NCBI GenBank assembly: GCA_035465955.1
Contig: DATIVK010000106.1
Span: forward strand, 1-18,491
Length of the DNA stretch: 18,491 bases
Direction: 5' to 3'
From: DATIVK01 sp035465955
GTDB lineage: Bacteria > Myxococcota > Myxococcia > Myxococcales > Anaeromyxobacteraceae
Part shown: positions 1 through 10,645 of the stretch, piece after piece
Position numbering within the stretch: position 1 is the first letter of the stretch
Layout: every line of letters begins with the position of its first letter
Program-made: the position numbers and the translations under genes
The notes under the pieces: generated by a model
The model's database searches: none
The model's input: the letters and a program-made list of their open reading frames with translations, nothing else
What the model was told of the DNA's origin: nothing

Positions 1-1
1 G

Positions 2-184
2 GACGCGCAGGGCGAGGTGTCGCTCGAGGTGGAGCACCACACGGGCAACTACCGCGGCCGCGCGCTCTCCACCGACATCATCGAGGGCAGCGCGCGCGCC
101 TACCTCGACGTCATCAACCGGATCGCGCTGAAGAGCGGCCCGACGCCGCGCAGCGAGGCCCGTGAGGAGATGGGGACCCCCTAG
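2..184 (+). CDS. leuA: 2-isopropylmalate synthase, C-terminal fragment
   Basis: This is the last 60 codons of a gene that enters from the left edge and ends in TAG. The fragment carries the motif TDIIEGSARAYLDVINRI, which matches the end of the C-terminal leucine-binding (LeuA allosteric) domain of 2-isopropylmalate synthase. That enzyme condenses acetyl-CoA with 2-oxoisovalerate to start leucine synthesis. The catalytic TIM barrel lies outside the window, so activity cannot be judged. The stop codon directly abuts the leuC ATG, which argues for one operon. Citramalate synthase and homocitrate synthase share the fold, but the following leuCD genes favour LeuA. Confidence 0.85.
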   Translation, partial: DAQGEVSLEVEHHTGNYRGRALSTDIIEGSARAYLDVINRIALKSGPTPRSEAREEMGTP

Positions 185-1621
185 ATGGCCGACTCCACCA
201 AGCAACCCCGCACGCTGTTCGAGAAGGTCTGGGACGCGCACGTCGTCAAGGCGGAGACGCCGGACACCCCGGCGATCCTCTACGTCGACCTGCACCTCAT
301 GCACGAGGTGACGAGCCCGCAGGCCTTCTCCATGCTGCGCGAGCGCGGCCTCAAGGTCCGCCGCCTCGACCGCACCCTCGCGACCACCGACCACTCCACG
401 CCGACGCTCCCGCGCCTGCCCGACGGCCGCTACCCCTGGTTCGACGCGCAGAACGAGGCCCAGGTCGCGCAGATCGAGAAGAACGCGAAGGAGTTCGGGG
501 TCGAGCTGCACGGCCTCGGGGATCCGCAGCAGGGCGTCGTCCACGTCTTCGGCCCCGAGATGGGGGCGACGCAGCCCGGCATGACCGTCGTCTGCGGTGA
601 CAGCCACACCGCGACGCACGGCGCGTTCGGCGCCCTCGCCTTCGGCATCGGCACGTCCGAGGTCGGGCACGTCCTCGCGACGCAGTGCCTGCTCCAGCGC
701 AAGCCGAAGTCGCTCGCCATCCGGGTGGACGGCCAGCTCCAGCCGGGCGTGACGGCCAAGGACCTGATCCTGGCGATCATCGCCCAGATCGGCGTCGGCG
801 GCGGGACGGGCCACGTCATGGAGTTCATCGGGCCCGCGGTCCGCGCGCTGACCATGGAGGGTCGCATGACCCTCTGCAACATGGCGATCGAGGGCGGCGC
901 GCGCGCCGGCCTCATCGCGCCCGACGACACCACCTTCCAGTGGCTCGCGGGGAAGCCCAGGGTCCCGAAGGGGGCCGCCTGGGACGCCGCCGTCGCGAAG
1001 TGGCGCCAGCTGCCGACCGACGACGGGGCGAAGTTCGACCGCGAGGTCCGGATCGACGTCTCGAAGCTCGAGCCGATGATCACGTTCGGGACCAACCCCT
1101 CCCAGGGGATCCCGGTGACCGGGATCGTCCCCGACCCGGTCGGCGAGAAGGACCCGGCCGCGCGGGCGACGCTCGAGAGCGCGCTCAAGTACATGGCGCT
1201 CGCGCCGGGCAAGCCGATCCTCGGCCAGAAGGTCGACGTGGTCTTCGTCGGGTCCTGCACCAACGGCCGCATCGAGGACCTGCGCGAGGCGGCGAAGGTG
1301 ATGAAGGGGCGCAAGGTGAAGACGCGCACCCTGGTCGTCGCCGGCTCCCACGCGGTCAAGAAGGCCGCGGAGGCGGAGGGGCTCGACGCGGTCTTCCGGG
1401 AGGCGGGGGCCGAGTGGCGCGAGCCGGGCTGCTCCATGTGCCTCGCGATGAACGGTGACATGCTCCAGCCGGGGCAGTACTGCGTGTCGACGTCCAACCG
1501 CAACTTCGAGGGGCGGCAGGGCCCCGGCGGGCGCACGCTGCTCGCCAGCCCCGCCACCGCGGCGGCCGCGGCCGTCTCGGGCGCCGTCGCGGATCCGCGG
1601 CGGCTGACGGAGGGCAAGTAG
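185..1621 (+). CDS. leuC: 3-isopropylmalate dehydratase, large subunit
   Basis: A 478-residue protein of the aconitase superfamily that, with LeuD, isomerises 2-isopropylmalate to 3-isopropylmalate in leucine synthesis. It is of usual length for the bacterial LeuC type. Visible signatures are CGDSHTATHGAFG (about residues 137-149), GSCTNGRIEDL (357-367) and PGCSMC (414-419). Cys358, Cys416 and Cys419 are the expected ligands of the [4Fe-4S] cluster, and STSNRNFEGRQG (436-447) is the substrate-side motif near the C-terminus. The ATG follows the leuA stop with no gap. A GAGGAG lies at 164-169, about 15 bases upstream, so coupling to leuA translation is likely. The stop abuts the leuD start. Confidence 0.97.
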   Translation: MADSTKQPRTLFEKVWDAHVVKAETPDTPAILYVDLHLMHEVTSPQAFSMLRERGLKVRRLDRTLATTDHSTPTLPRLPDGRYPWFDAQNEAQVAQIEKNAKEFGVELHGLGDPQQGVVHVFGPEMGATQPGMTVVCGDSHTATHGAFGALAFGIGTSEVGHVLATQCLLQRKPKSLAIRVDGQLQPGVTAKDLILAIIAQIGVGGGTGHVMEFIGPAVRALTMEGRMTLCNMAIEGGARAGLIAPDDTTFQWLAGKPRVPKGAAWDAAVAKWRQLPTDDGAKFDREVRIDVSKLEPMITFGTNPSQGIPVTGIVPDPVGEKDPAARATLESALKYMALAPGKPILGQKVDVVFVGSCTNGRIEDLREAAKVMKGRKVKTRTLVVAGSHAVKKAAEAEGLDAVFREAGAEWREPGCSMCLAMNGDMLQPGQYCVSTSNRNFEGRQGPGGRTLLASPATAAAAAVSGAVADPRRLTEGK

Positions 1622-2194
1622 ATGGAACCGATCCGCGTCATCGAGAGCCGCACGGTCGTCATCCCGCGCGAGAACATCGACACCGACCAGATCATCCCGG
1701 GCCGCTTCCTCAAGGTGACCGACAAGAAGGGGCTGGGGAAGGGGGCCTTCTCCGACTGGCGCTACGACGCCGACGGGAAGCCGCGCCCCGACTTCATCCT
1801 CAACAAGCCCGAGGCGCAGGGCTGCACGGTCCTGGTCGCGGGCGACAACTTCGGCTGCGGCTCGTCCCGCGAGCACGCGCCGTGGGCGCTCACGGACTAC
1901 GGCTTCCGGGCCGTCATCTCCACGCGCATCGCCGACATCTTCCGGAACAACGCGCTCAAGAACGGCCTGCTCCCCATCGTGCTGGAGCCGGCGGCCCACG
2001 CGAAGCTGGTCGCCGCGCCGGGCTTCCAGATCCGGATCGACCTCGAGAGCCAGACCGTGACGCTGCCGGACGGCGGCACGGCGAAGTTCCCGATCGAGAG
2101 CTTCAGCCGCTACTGCCTCATGAACGGGGTGGACGAGCTGGGGTTCCTGCTCTCCCAGGCGGACGCCATCGCCGCGTTCGAGTCAAGGGTATAG
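1622..2194 (+). CDS. leuD: 3-isopropylmalate dehydratase, small subunit
   Basis: A 190-residue swivel-domain subunit that completes the isopropylmalate isomerase with LeuC. The hallmark NFGCGSSREHAPWAL lies at about residues 76-90, and the N-terminal NIDTDQIIPGRFL (18-30) is also typical. Length is normal for LeuD. The ATG follows the leuC TAG without a gap, and GGAGGG at 1609-1614 inside the end of leuC gives a well-spaced ribosome binding site. Substrate could in principle be another hydroxyacid, as for homoaconitase or citraconase relatives, but the leuA-leuC-leuD-ilv context makes leucine synthesis by far the best reading. Confidence 0.97.
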   Translation: MEPIRVIESRTVVIPRENIDTDQIIPGRFLKVTDKKGLGKGAFSDWRYDADGKPRPDFILNKPEAQGCTVLVAGDNFGCGSSREHAPWALTDYGFRAVISTRIADIFRNNALKNGLLPIVLEPAAHAKLVAAPGFQIRIDLESQTVTLPDGGTAKFPIESFSRYCLMNGVDELGFLLSQADAIAAFESRV

Positions 2195-2313
2195 GGGCGG
2201 GCGTCCGCGCCCGCCGGCCCTCGCGGCCGGCCGGCGCGGGTGACCCGCCGCCCCCGACTCGAACCCCAGGCGAAGTCGACGATCCGAACCTCGAAGAAAG
2301 AGCAGGGAGCCAG
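2195..2313 (+). promoter_or_regulatory. leuD-ilvB spacer with overlapping hairpins
   Basis: A 119-base GC-rich gap in an otherwise gapless operon. An 8-bp stem (2196-2203 with 2208-2215, loop TCCG) overlaps a 7-bp stem (2213-2219 with 2225-2231, loop CTCGC) by three bases, so the two exclude each other. A third short stem pairs 2236-2240 with 2244-2248. No T-run follows them and no leader peptide rich in Leu, Ile or Val codons is visible. It may be a processing, attenuation or partial termination site; random folding of 75%-GC DNA is an equal possibility. An AGGGA at 2304-2308 serves ilvB. Confidence 0.35.
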
Positions 2314-4023
2314 ATGGCCAAGGAGAAGATGACGGGAGCGATGGCGGTGCGCCGCGCGCTCGAGGCCGAGGGTGTCGAGTACATCTTCGGAATGCCCGGC
2401 GGGACGATCATCCCGATCTACGACGCGCTGTTCCAGTGCGAGAAGCCGCTGCCGGTCCTCATCCGGCACGAGCAGGTGGGCGGCCACGCGGCCGAGGGCT
2501 TCGCCCACGCCACGGGGAAGGTCGGGGTCTGCCTCGGCACGTCGGGGCCGGGCGCGACGAACCTCGTGACGGCGATCGCCGACGCCTACCTCGACTCGGT
2601 GCCGCTCGTCGCGATCACCGGCAACGTCGCGACCTCCCTCATCGGCTCCGACGCCTTCCAGGAGGCCGACATCACCGGCATCACGATGCCGATCACCAAG
2701 CACAACTGGCTGGTGACCGACGTCCGCGAGCTGCCCCGGATCCTGAAGGAGGCGTTCTACGTCGCCCGCACGGGACGGCCGGGGCCGGTGCTCGTCGACA
2801 TCCCGAAGGACATCCAGAACACCGAGTTCGAGTTCGAGTACCCGGACGCGGTGCAGATCCCCGGCTACCACCCGCCGGTCCGCGAGGAGCCGCGCCTCAA
2901 GGACGCCGCGCTGCTCATCCGGCAGGCCACCCGCCCGGTCATCTACCTGGGCGGCGGCGTCCGCTCGGCGGGGGCCCACGCCGAGGTGGCGGCCTTCGCC
3001 AAGCTCGTCGGCGCCCCCGTGGTCACGACGCTGCCGGGGAAGGGGGCCTTCCCCGAGACCGACAAGCAGTGCCTCGGCATGTTCGGCATGCACGGCTCGC
3101 GGTACGCGAACTACACGGTCCAGAACTCCGACCTGATCATCGCGCTCGGCGCGCGCTTCGACGATCGCGTCACCGGCAAGCTGTCGACCTTCGCCCCCGA
3201 GGCGAAGGTGGTCCACCTCGACATCGATCCCGCCGAGATCTCGAAGCTGGTCAACGCCACGGTCCCGCTCGTCGGCGACGTGAAGCGGCTCCTCCCGCAG
3301 CTCACCGAGGAGGTGAAGCGGTCGATCGAGCAGCAGGGCAAGCCCGATCTGGCGGCGTGGTGGAAGCGGGTCGAGGAGTGGCGGGCGAAGTACCCGCTGC
3401 GCTACCAGCAGGAGGGGCAGAAGTACCTGCTGCCCCAGTACGTCGTCGAGCGGCTCTGGCAGAAGACCGACGGCGGCAAGTGCGTCGTCACCACGGGCGT
3501 CGGCGAGCACCAGATGTTCGCCGCCCAGTGGTGGAAGACCTCCGCGCCCCGCCAGTTCATCAGCTCCAGCGGCCTCGGCACCATGGGCTTCTGCCTGCCG
3601 TCCGCCATCGGAATCCAGCTCGGGCGGCCGGGCGAGACGGTCATCGGGATCGACGGCGACGGCTCGTTCCAGATGACCCTCCAGGATCTCGCCACCGCGG
3701 TGGACCTGAAGCTGCCGATCAAGATCTTCATCCTGAACAACCTGTTCCTCGGCATGGTCCGGCAGTGGCAGGAGCTCTTCCACGACAACCGGTTCTCGGC
3801 GACGCCGCTCACCGATCGGCCGGACCTCGTGAAGCTCGCCGACGCCTATGGCTGCCTCGGCCTCCGCGCGACCACCCCGGAGGAGCTGGACCGGGCGATC
3901 GAGCGGGCCCTCGCCAACAAGGACGGCCCGACCCTCGTCGACGTCCGCGTCCGCCGCCAGGAGAAGGTGTTCCCGATGGTCCCGGCCGGCGCCCCCCTCA
4001 ACGACATGATCGACGGTGAGTGA
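2314..4023 (+). CDS. ilvB: acetolactate synthase, large (catalytic) subunit
   Basis: A 569-residue thiamine diphosphate enzyme that condenses two pyruvates to acetolactate, or pyruvate with 2-oxobutyrate, at the head of valine, leucine and isoleucine synthesis. The order is a PYR domain, a central FAD/DHS-like domain and a C-terminal PP domain. The catalytic glutamate is Glu53 in RHEQ. The ThDP/Mg motif starts at GDGSFQ (448-453) and ends at Asn475-Asn476. GMVRQWQELF (480-489) holds the tryptophan known as a herbicide-site residue in plant enzymes. The frame is open upstream into leuD, but ATG 2314 has AGGGA five bases before it and begins just before the conserved GAMAVRRAL. Partner of IlvN, which overlaps or touches its stop. 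Confidence 0.96.
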   Translation: MAKEKMTGAMAVRRALEAEGVEYIFGMPGGTIIPIYDALFQCEKPLPVLIRHEQVGGHAAEGFAHATGKVGVCLGTSGPGATNLVTAIADAYLDSVPLVAITGNVATSLIGSDAFQEADITGITMPITKHNWLVTDVRELPRILKEAFYVARTGRPGPVLVDIPKDIQNTEFEFEYPDAVQIPGYHPPVREEPRLKDAALLIRQATRPVIYLGGGVRSAGAHAEVAAFAKLVGAPVVTTLPGKGAFPETDKQCLGMFGMHGSRYANYTVQNSDLIIALGARFDDRVTGKLSTFAPEAKVVHLDIDPAEISKLVNATVPLVGDVKRLLPQLTEEVKRSIEQQGKPDLAAWWKRVEEWRAKYPLRYQQEGQKYLLPQYVVERLWQKTDGGKCVVTTGVGEHQMFAAQWWKTSAPRQFISSSGLGTMGFCLPSAIGIQLGRPGETVIGIDGDGSFQMTLQDLATAVDLKLPIKIFILNNLFLGMVRQWQELFHDNRFSATPLTDRPDLVKLADAYGCLGLRATTPEELDRAIERALANKDGPTLVDVRVRRQEKVFPMVPAGAPLNDMIDGE

Positions 4024-4024
4024 C

Positions 4025-4558
4025 ATGCGCGAGATGGACGAGAACCCCTCCGGGACCAGCCACACCATCAGCCTCCTCGTCGAGAACAAGCCGGGCGTCC
4101 TCCACCGGATCGCCGGCCTCTTCTCGCGGCGCGGCTTCAACATCGCGAGCCTCACCGTTGGGCCGACCGAGCACGCCGAGTACTCGCGCATGACCATCGT
4201 CGTCCTGCTCCGCTCGAAGAACGTGGAGCAGGTCCTGCGCCAGGTGCAGAAGCTCGTGCCGGTCGTCGAGGTGCGGGAGCTGTCGCCGCAGGACCTCGTC
4301 GACCGCGAGCTGATGCTCGTGAAGATCCGGACCCCCGAGCGGAACCACTCGGAGCTCCGGGCGCTCGCGGAGACCTACGAGGCCAACGTCGTCGACGTCT
4401 CTCCCGACGCACTCATCGTCGAGGCCAGCGGCAACGCCGGCAAGCTCGACGCGCTGGAGGAGCGGCTCCGCCCCTTCGGCATCCAGGAGCTCTGCCGTTC
4501 CGGGCGCATCGCCCTCGAGCGTGGCTTCAAGACGCTCGCCCCCCCCTCACTGAAGTAG
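4025..4558 (+). CDS. ilvN: acetolactate synthase, small regulatory subunit
   Basis: A 177-residue subunit that activates IlvB and, in the family, confers feedback inhibition by valine. The N-terminal ACT domain is clear: HTISLLVENKPGVLHRIAGL followed by GFNIASLTVG, with the usual second domain (RELMLVKIRTP onward). I chose ATG 4025, one base after the ilvB TGA, because GGTGAG sits just upstream at 4015-4020. A GTG at 4016 in the same frame would add three residues and overlap ilvB by eight bases; ATG 4034 is also possible. The tight junction implies translational coupling and 1:1 synthesis with IlvB. Length is normal for the long form of IlvN. Confidence 0.94.
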   Translation: MREMDENPSGTSHTISLLVENKPGVLHRIAGLFSRRGFNIASLTVGPTEHAEYSRMTIVVLLRSKNVEQVLRQVQKLVPVVEVRELSPQDLVDRELMLVKIRTPERNHSELRALAETYEANVVDVSPDALIVEASGNAGKLDALEERLRPFGIQELCRSGRIALERGFKTLAPPSLK

Positions 4559-4571
4559 GAGAACCATCGAC

Positions 4572-5597
<1,026 letters not shown>

Positions 5598-5600
5598 CGC

Positions 5601-5626
5601 GGTCCCGGGATGGGGCGGCCGGGACC
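5601..5626 (+). terminator. candidate terminator hairpin after ilvC
   Basis: GGTCCCGG at 5601-5608 pairs perfectly with CCGGGACC at 5619-5626 around a 10-base loop, starting three bases after the ilvC stop. An alternative 6-bp stem (5620-5625 with 5635-5640) uses the same strand. No T-run follows, so it is at best an atypical intrinsic terminator. Its place between the end of the ilv block and the infC promoter supports the call. Confidence 0.4.
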
Positions 5627-5643
5627 CCTCGGCCGTCCCGCCG

Positions 5644-5671
5644 TTGACTTCGCTCGCAAAATCCTTATCCT
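5644..5671 (+). promoter_or_regulatory. sigma70-type promoter of the infC cluster
   Basis: TTGACT (5644-5649, five of six consensus bases) and TATCCT (5666-5671, four of six) are separated by 16 bases, in a locally AT-richer patch between ilvC and infC. Transcription would begin near 5678, leaving a leader of roughly 20 bases before the proposed infC start. The assignment comes from sequence match and location only. Confidence 0.65.
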
Positions 5672-5685
5672 GCACCTTCTTTTTC

Positions 5686-5690
5686 GGAGG
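5686..5690 (+). promoter_or_regulatory. infC ribosome binding site that decides the CTG start
   Basis: GGAGG lies nine bases before an in-frame CTG at 5700. No ATG, GTG or TTG lies at a suitable distance in that frame. The in-frame ATC codons at 5661 and 5667 fall inside the promoter, and the only upstream ATG (5610) lies before the promoter, in the putative ilvC terminator. Confidence 0.65.
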
Positions 5691-5699
5691 ACCTCAGCC

Positions 5700-6410
<711 letters not shown>

Positions 6411-6463
6411 CGAACGAAACCGGCCGCCCCCGCGGCCCAGCACGCAGTCGAGGAAGCAGGAAG

Positions 6464-6667
6464 ATGCCCAAGCTCAAGACGAACAGCGGCGCCAAGAAGC
6501 GGTTCCAGGTGAAGAAGGGCGGCAAGGTCAAGTTCCGCCGCGCCGGGGTCCGCCACCTCGCCACGTTCGGGAAGACGAAGAAGCAGAAGGTCGGTCTCCG
6601 CGGTACGGGTCACCTCACGGAGATGGATGCGAAGAAGATCAAGGAGACCCTCCCGTACAGCCGGTAG
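6464..6667 (+). CDS. rpmI: ribosomal protein bL35
   Basis: A 67-residue basic protein of the large ribosomal subunit. The start MPKLKTNSGAKKRF and the central RRAGVRHLATFGKTKKQK are typical of bL35, and length is normal. An AGGAAGCAGGA stretch just upstream of ATG 6464 supplies the ribosome binding site. It lies 53 bases after infC in the conserved infC-rpmI-rplT order and is expected to share the infC transcript. Confidence 0.97.
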   Translation: MPKLKTNSGAKKRFQVKKGGKVKFRRAGVRHLATFGKTKKQKVGLRGTGHLTEMDAKKIKETLPYSR

Positions 6668-6715
6668 CACCGGCCTGCGGACAACGCCCACGCGGGGTTC
6701 GAAAGCGTCGCGGCG

Positions 6716-6734
6716 CTCCACCATGAGGGTGGGG
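6716..6734 (+). promoter_or_regulatory. hairpin in rpmI-rplT spacer, possible L20 control site
   Basis: The 101-base spacer between rpmI and rplT contains a 7-bp stem (6716-6722 with 6728-6734, one G-T pair, loop ATGAG). A second small stem spans the rpmI stop codon (6661-6665 with 6669-6673). In other bacteria L20 represses this operon by binding an mRNA structure that mimics its 23S rRNA site, so a structure here could play that role. I see no specific rRNA mimic, so this remains a weak candidate. Confidence 0.3.
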
Positions 6735-6768
6735 TGACGGGACCTCCCGCCGGCACCAGGAGAAGTCG

Positions 6769-7113
6769 ATGCGCGTCAAGAAGGGGTTCAAGGCTCGTCG
6801 TCGCCGCAATCGCGTACTGAAGCTCGCCAAGGGTTTCCGCGGTCGCCGCAAGAATTGCTACAAGCGCGCCAACCAGTCGGTCGAGCGCGCGCTGGACTAC
6901 GCGACCCGTGACCGTCGCCAGAAGCGGCGCGACTTCCGCGCCCTCTGGATCACCCGCATCAACGCCGCGGCGCGGGCCAACGGGACGACCTACTCGAAGC
7001 TGGTCGCCGGCCTGAAGAAGGCGGGCGTCCTCGTCGACCGGAAGATCCTGGCCGAGCTCGCGCTCGCCTTCCCGGCCGACTTCGCCGCCGTCGTCAAGGC
7101 CGCCCAGGCGTAG
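6769..7113 (+). CDS. rplT: ribosomal protein bL20
   Basis: A 114-residue, strongly basic protein that binds 23S rRNA early in 50S assembly and in several bacteria represses its own operon. The pattern VLKLAKGFRGRRKNCYKRANQSVERAL is shortened here to VLKLAKGFRG (16-25), with DRRQKRRDFRALWITRINAA after it; both are characteristic. Length is usual. AGGAG at 6758-6762 precedes ATG 6769. Its stop is 12 bases from the pheS start. Confidence 0.97.
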   Translation: MRVKKGFKARRRRNRVLKLAKGFRGRRKNCYKRANQSVERALDYATRDRRQKRRDFRALWITRINAAARANGTTYSKLVAGLKKAGVLVDRKILAELALAFPADFAAVVKAAQA

Positions 7114-7125
7114 GAGGAGGCCTCC

Positions 7126-8205
<1,080 letters not shown>

Positions 8206-8218
8206 TTCGGGCCTTCCG

Positions 8219-10642
8219 ATGCGCATCTCGCTCAAGTGGCTTTCGGAGTACGTCGATCTTCCGGCTCCGGAGGAGCTGGCGCGGCAGTTGACCGCCGTCG
8301 GCCTCGAGGTCGAGGGGATCGAGCGGACGGGGCAGGGGCTCGAGGGGGTCGTCGCGGCCCGCATCCTCTCCTCGGAGAAGCACGGCAACGCGGAGAAGCT
8401 CTCGGTCACGAAGGTGGACGCCGGGACGGGCGAGCCGCTCCAGATCGTCTGCGGCGCGAAGAACTACGCCGTCGGCGACGTGGTCCCCCTCGCGACCGTG
8501 GGGACGACGCTGCCCGGCGGGACGAAGATCGAGAAGGCGAAGCTGCGCGGCGTCGAGTCCTTCGGGATGCTCTGCTCGGCCAGGGAGCTGGGGCTCGCCA
8601 CGGACGCGAGCGGCCTGCTCATCCTCCCGCGGGAGGTGAAGCCCGGCACGCCCATCGCCGAGGCGCTCCAGCTCGCGGACGTCTTCCTGGAGATCAACGT
8701 CACGCCGAACCGGCCGGACGCGCTCTCTCACGTCGGGATCGCGCGCGAGGTGGCCGCGATCCTGGGCAAGCCCGTGCGGTTGCCGGCGCCGAGGCTGGGC
8801 GAGGCGGGTCCGAGGGCCGAGGAGCTCGTGAAGGTCCGGATCGAGGCGCCGGAGAAGTGCCCGCGCTACGCGGCGCGCGTCGTCGAGGGCGTCACGATCG
8901 GCCCCTCGCCGCTCTGGCTGCAGCGGCGGCTCGAGGGCTGCGGCGTCCGCTCCATCTCGAACGTCGTCGACGCGACCAACTTCGTGCTGCTGGAGCTGGG
9001 CCACCCGCTCCACGCCTTCGACCTCGACGAGGTCGAGGGGCAGCAGATCGTCGTCCGCACGGCCCGCCCCGGCGAGCGGATCACGACCCTCGACGGCAAG
9101 GAGCGGGCGCTCGAGGGAGAGGACCTCCTCATCGCCGACGTGAAGCAGGGCAGCGCCCTCGCGGGCGTCATGGGCGGCGGCGTCTCCGAGATCTCCCAGG
9201 GGACGACCCGGGTGCTCCTCGAGTCGGCGTACTTCCAGCCGGGCACGATCCGGCGCACGTCGCGGCGGCAGGGGCTCAAGAGCGAGGCCTCCTACCGCTT
9301 CGAGCGCGGCGCGGATCCCGGCATGGTCATCCCCGCGCTCGACCGCTGCGCGGCGCTCATCGCCGAGCTGTCGGGCGGCACGGTCCGTCCGGGGATCGTC
9401 GACGTCCACCCGCGGCCGCCGAAGCCGGCGGAGGTCCGGCTCCGCTGGCGGCGCCCCGCCGAGGTGCTGGGGATGGAGATCCCGCGGGCCGACGTCGAGC
9501 GGATCCTCGTGGGGCTCGGCTTCGCCGAGAAGGCGGCCGACGCCGAGGGGGCGACCTTCGTCGTCCCGAGCTGGCGTGTGGACGTCTCCATCGAGGAGGA
9601 CCTCGTCGAGGAGGTCGTCCGGACGAAGGGCTACCACGCCATCCCGGAGACCCTCCCGCGGACCGCCATCGACACCCCGGTCGAGGCCCCGGAGCAGCAG
9701 GCGATCGCGCGGGTGCGTGACGCCCTCGAGGCCGCGGGGTTCGCCGAGGCGGTCAACTTCAGCTTCGTCGCCGAGCGTGAGCTGGAGCCGTTCGCGTACC
9801 AGGTGGTGACGGGGGACGGCTCCGGCCGGGCCCTCGGGGTCGCGCTCAAGAACCCGATCAGCGCCGACCTCTCCGTGATGCGGACGAGCCTCGTGCCGTC
9901 GCTCCTCAAGAACCTCGTCCACAACCGGCGGCAGCGGATCGAGGACGTGCGGCTCTACGAGATCGCGAGCATCTACCACCCGCACCACGACCCGAAGGAC
10001 CGCCCGACCGCGGAGTCGATCGAGGTCGCGGCGGTGCTCTGCGGCCGCGGGAGCCCGGTGGGCTGGGCCACGGGCGGGAGCGGCCCGGTGGACTTCTACG
10101 ACGCCAAGGCGGCCGCGCAGGGGGCCTTGGAGGCGCTCGGCGTCCAGGCCCGATGGGTCGCGGGCGGGGACTCGTGGATGCACCCCCGCGCCTCGGCGCG
10201 GCTCCTGGCCGCGGACGGCGAGGATGCGCTCGGCGTCGTCGGCGAGCTCCACCCCCGCGTCGCCGCCGCGTTCGACCTCCCGCGCGGCGTCTTCGCCGTG
10301 AGGCTCTCGCTGGAGGCGCTCCTGCGCCGCGCCCGCGTCGTCCCGCAGTACCGGGCCATCCCGCGCCTGCCGGCCGTCCTCCGCGATCTCGCGGTGGTCG
10401 TGGCCGAGGAGATCGCGGCCGCCGCCGTGGAGGCGGTGGTCCGCGAGGAGCCGCTCGTCGACGGGGTGACGCTCTTCGACGTCTACCGGGGCGCACCGCT
10501 GCCGGCGGGGAAGAAGAACCTGGCGCTCGCCATCAGCTACCGGGCGGCCGACAGGACCCTCACCGACGCCGAGGCCGACGGCGCGCACGCGAAGATCGTC
10601 GCGCGGCTGACGGAGAAGGTCGGCGCAGAGCTGCGGGGGTAG
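8219..10642 (+). CDS. pheT: phenylalanyl-tRNA synthetase, beta subunit
   Basis: An 807-residue subunit, the normal length for bacterial PheT. It provides tRNA recognition and editing for the PheS core. The domain order is an N-terminal region starting MRISLKWLSEYVD, an EMAP/OB tRNA-binding fold (about 40-150, with CGAKNYAVGDVVPLA), the B3/4 editing domain with B5 (VTPNRPDALSHVGIAREVAA at 161-180), the catalytic-like core, and a C-terminal anticodon-binding FDX-ACB domain (about 710-807, FPAVLRDLAV-type start RLPAVLRDLAVVV). ATG 8219 lies 13 bases after pheS. No good Shine-Dalgarno is visible, so it probably depends on coupling to pheS. The frame is open further upstream inside pheS, but the conserved N-terminus begins at this ATG. 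Confidence 0.96.
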   Translation: MRISLKWLSEYVDLPAPEELARQLTAVGLEVEGIERTGQGLEGVVAARILSSEKHGNAEKLSVTKVDAGTGEPLQIVCGAKNYAVGDVVPLATVGTTLPGGTKIEKAKLRGVESFGMLCSARELGLATDASGLLILPREVKPGTPIAEALQLADVFLEINVTPNRPDALSHVGIAREVAAILGKPVRLPAPRLGEAGPRAEELVKVRIEAPEKCPRYAARVVEGVTIGPSPLWLQRRLEGCGVRSISNVVDATNFVLLELGHPLHAFDLDEVEGQQIVVRTARPGERITTLDGKERALEGEDLLIADVKQGSALAGVMGGGVSEISQGTTRVLLESAYFQPGTIRRTSRRQGLKSEASYRFERGADPGMVIPALDRCAALIAELSGGTVRPGIVDVHPRPPKPAEVRLRWRRPAEVLGMEIPRADVERILVGLGFAEKAADAEGATFVVPSWRVDVSIEEDLVEEVVRTKGYHAIPETLPRTAIDTPVEAPEQQAIARVRDALEAAGFAEAVNFSFVAERELEPFAYQVVTGDGSGRALGVALKNPISADLSVMRTSLVPSLLKNLVHNRRQRIEDVRLYEIASIYHPHHDPKDRPTAESIEVAAVLCGRGSPVGWATGGSGPVDFYDAKAAAQGALEALGVQARWVAGGDSWMHPRASARLLAADGEDALGVVGELHPRVAAAFDLPRGVFAVRLSLEALLRRARVVPQYRAIPRLPAVLRDLAVVVAEEIAAAAVEAVVREEPLVDGVTLFDVYRGAPLPAGKKNLALAISYRAADRTLTDAEADGAHAKIVARLTEKVGAELRG

Positions 10643-10645
10643 GGG

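Noticed and set aside
2254..2272. Reverse complement reads GGGGTTCGAGTCGGG, like the T-arm of a minus-strand tRNA
   Set aside because: The stem does not pair properly and no other tRNA arm or CCA end is present.
2110..4197. Long minus-strand open frame of 695 codons across ilvB
   Set aside because: It mirrors ilvB and has low-complexity Arg/Leu/Val/Asp-rich protein with no motif. In DNA this GC-rich, stops are rare on the antisense strand.
6691..6705. GGGGTTCGAAAGC, resembling a tRNA T-arm
   Set aside because: The flanks do not pair as a T-stem and no acceptor, D or anticodon arm fits around it.
7116..7125. Perfect palindrome GGAGGCCTCC at the pheS ribosome binding site
   Set aside because: With no loop it cannot form a stable RNA hairpin, and it is explained by a GGAGG next to CCTCC in GC-rich sequence.
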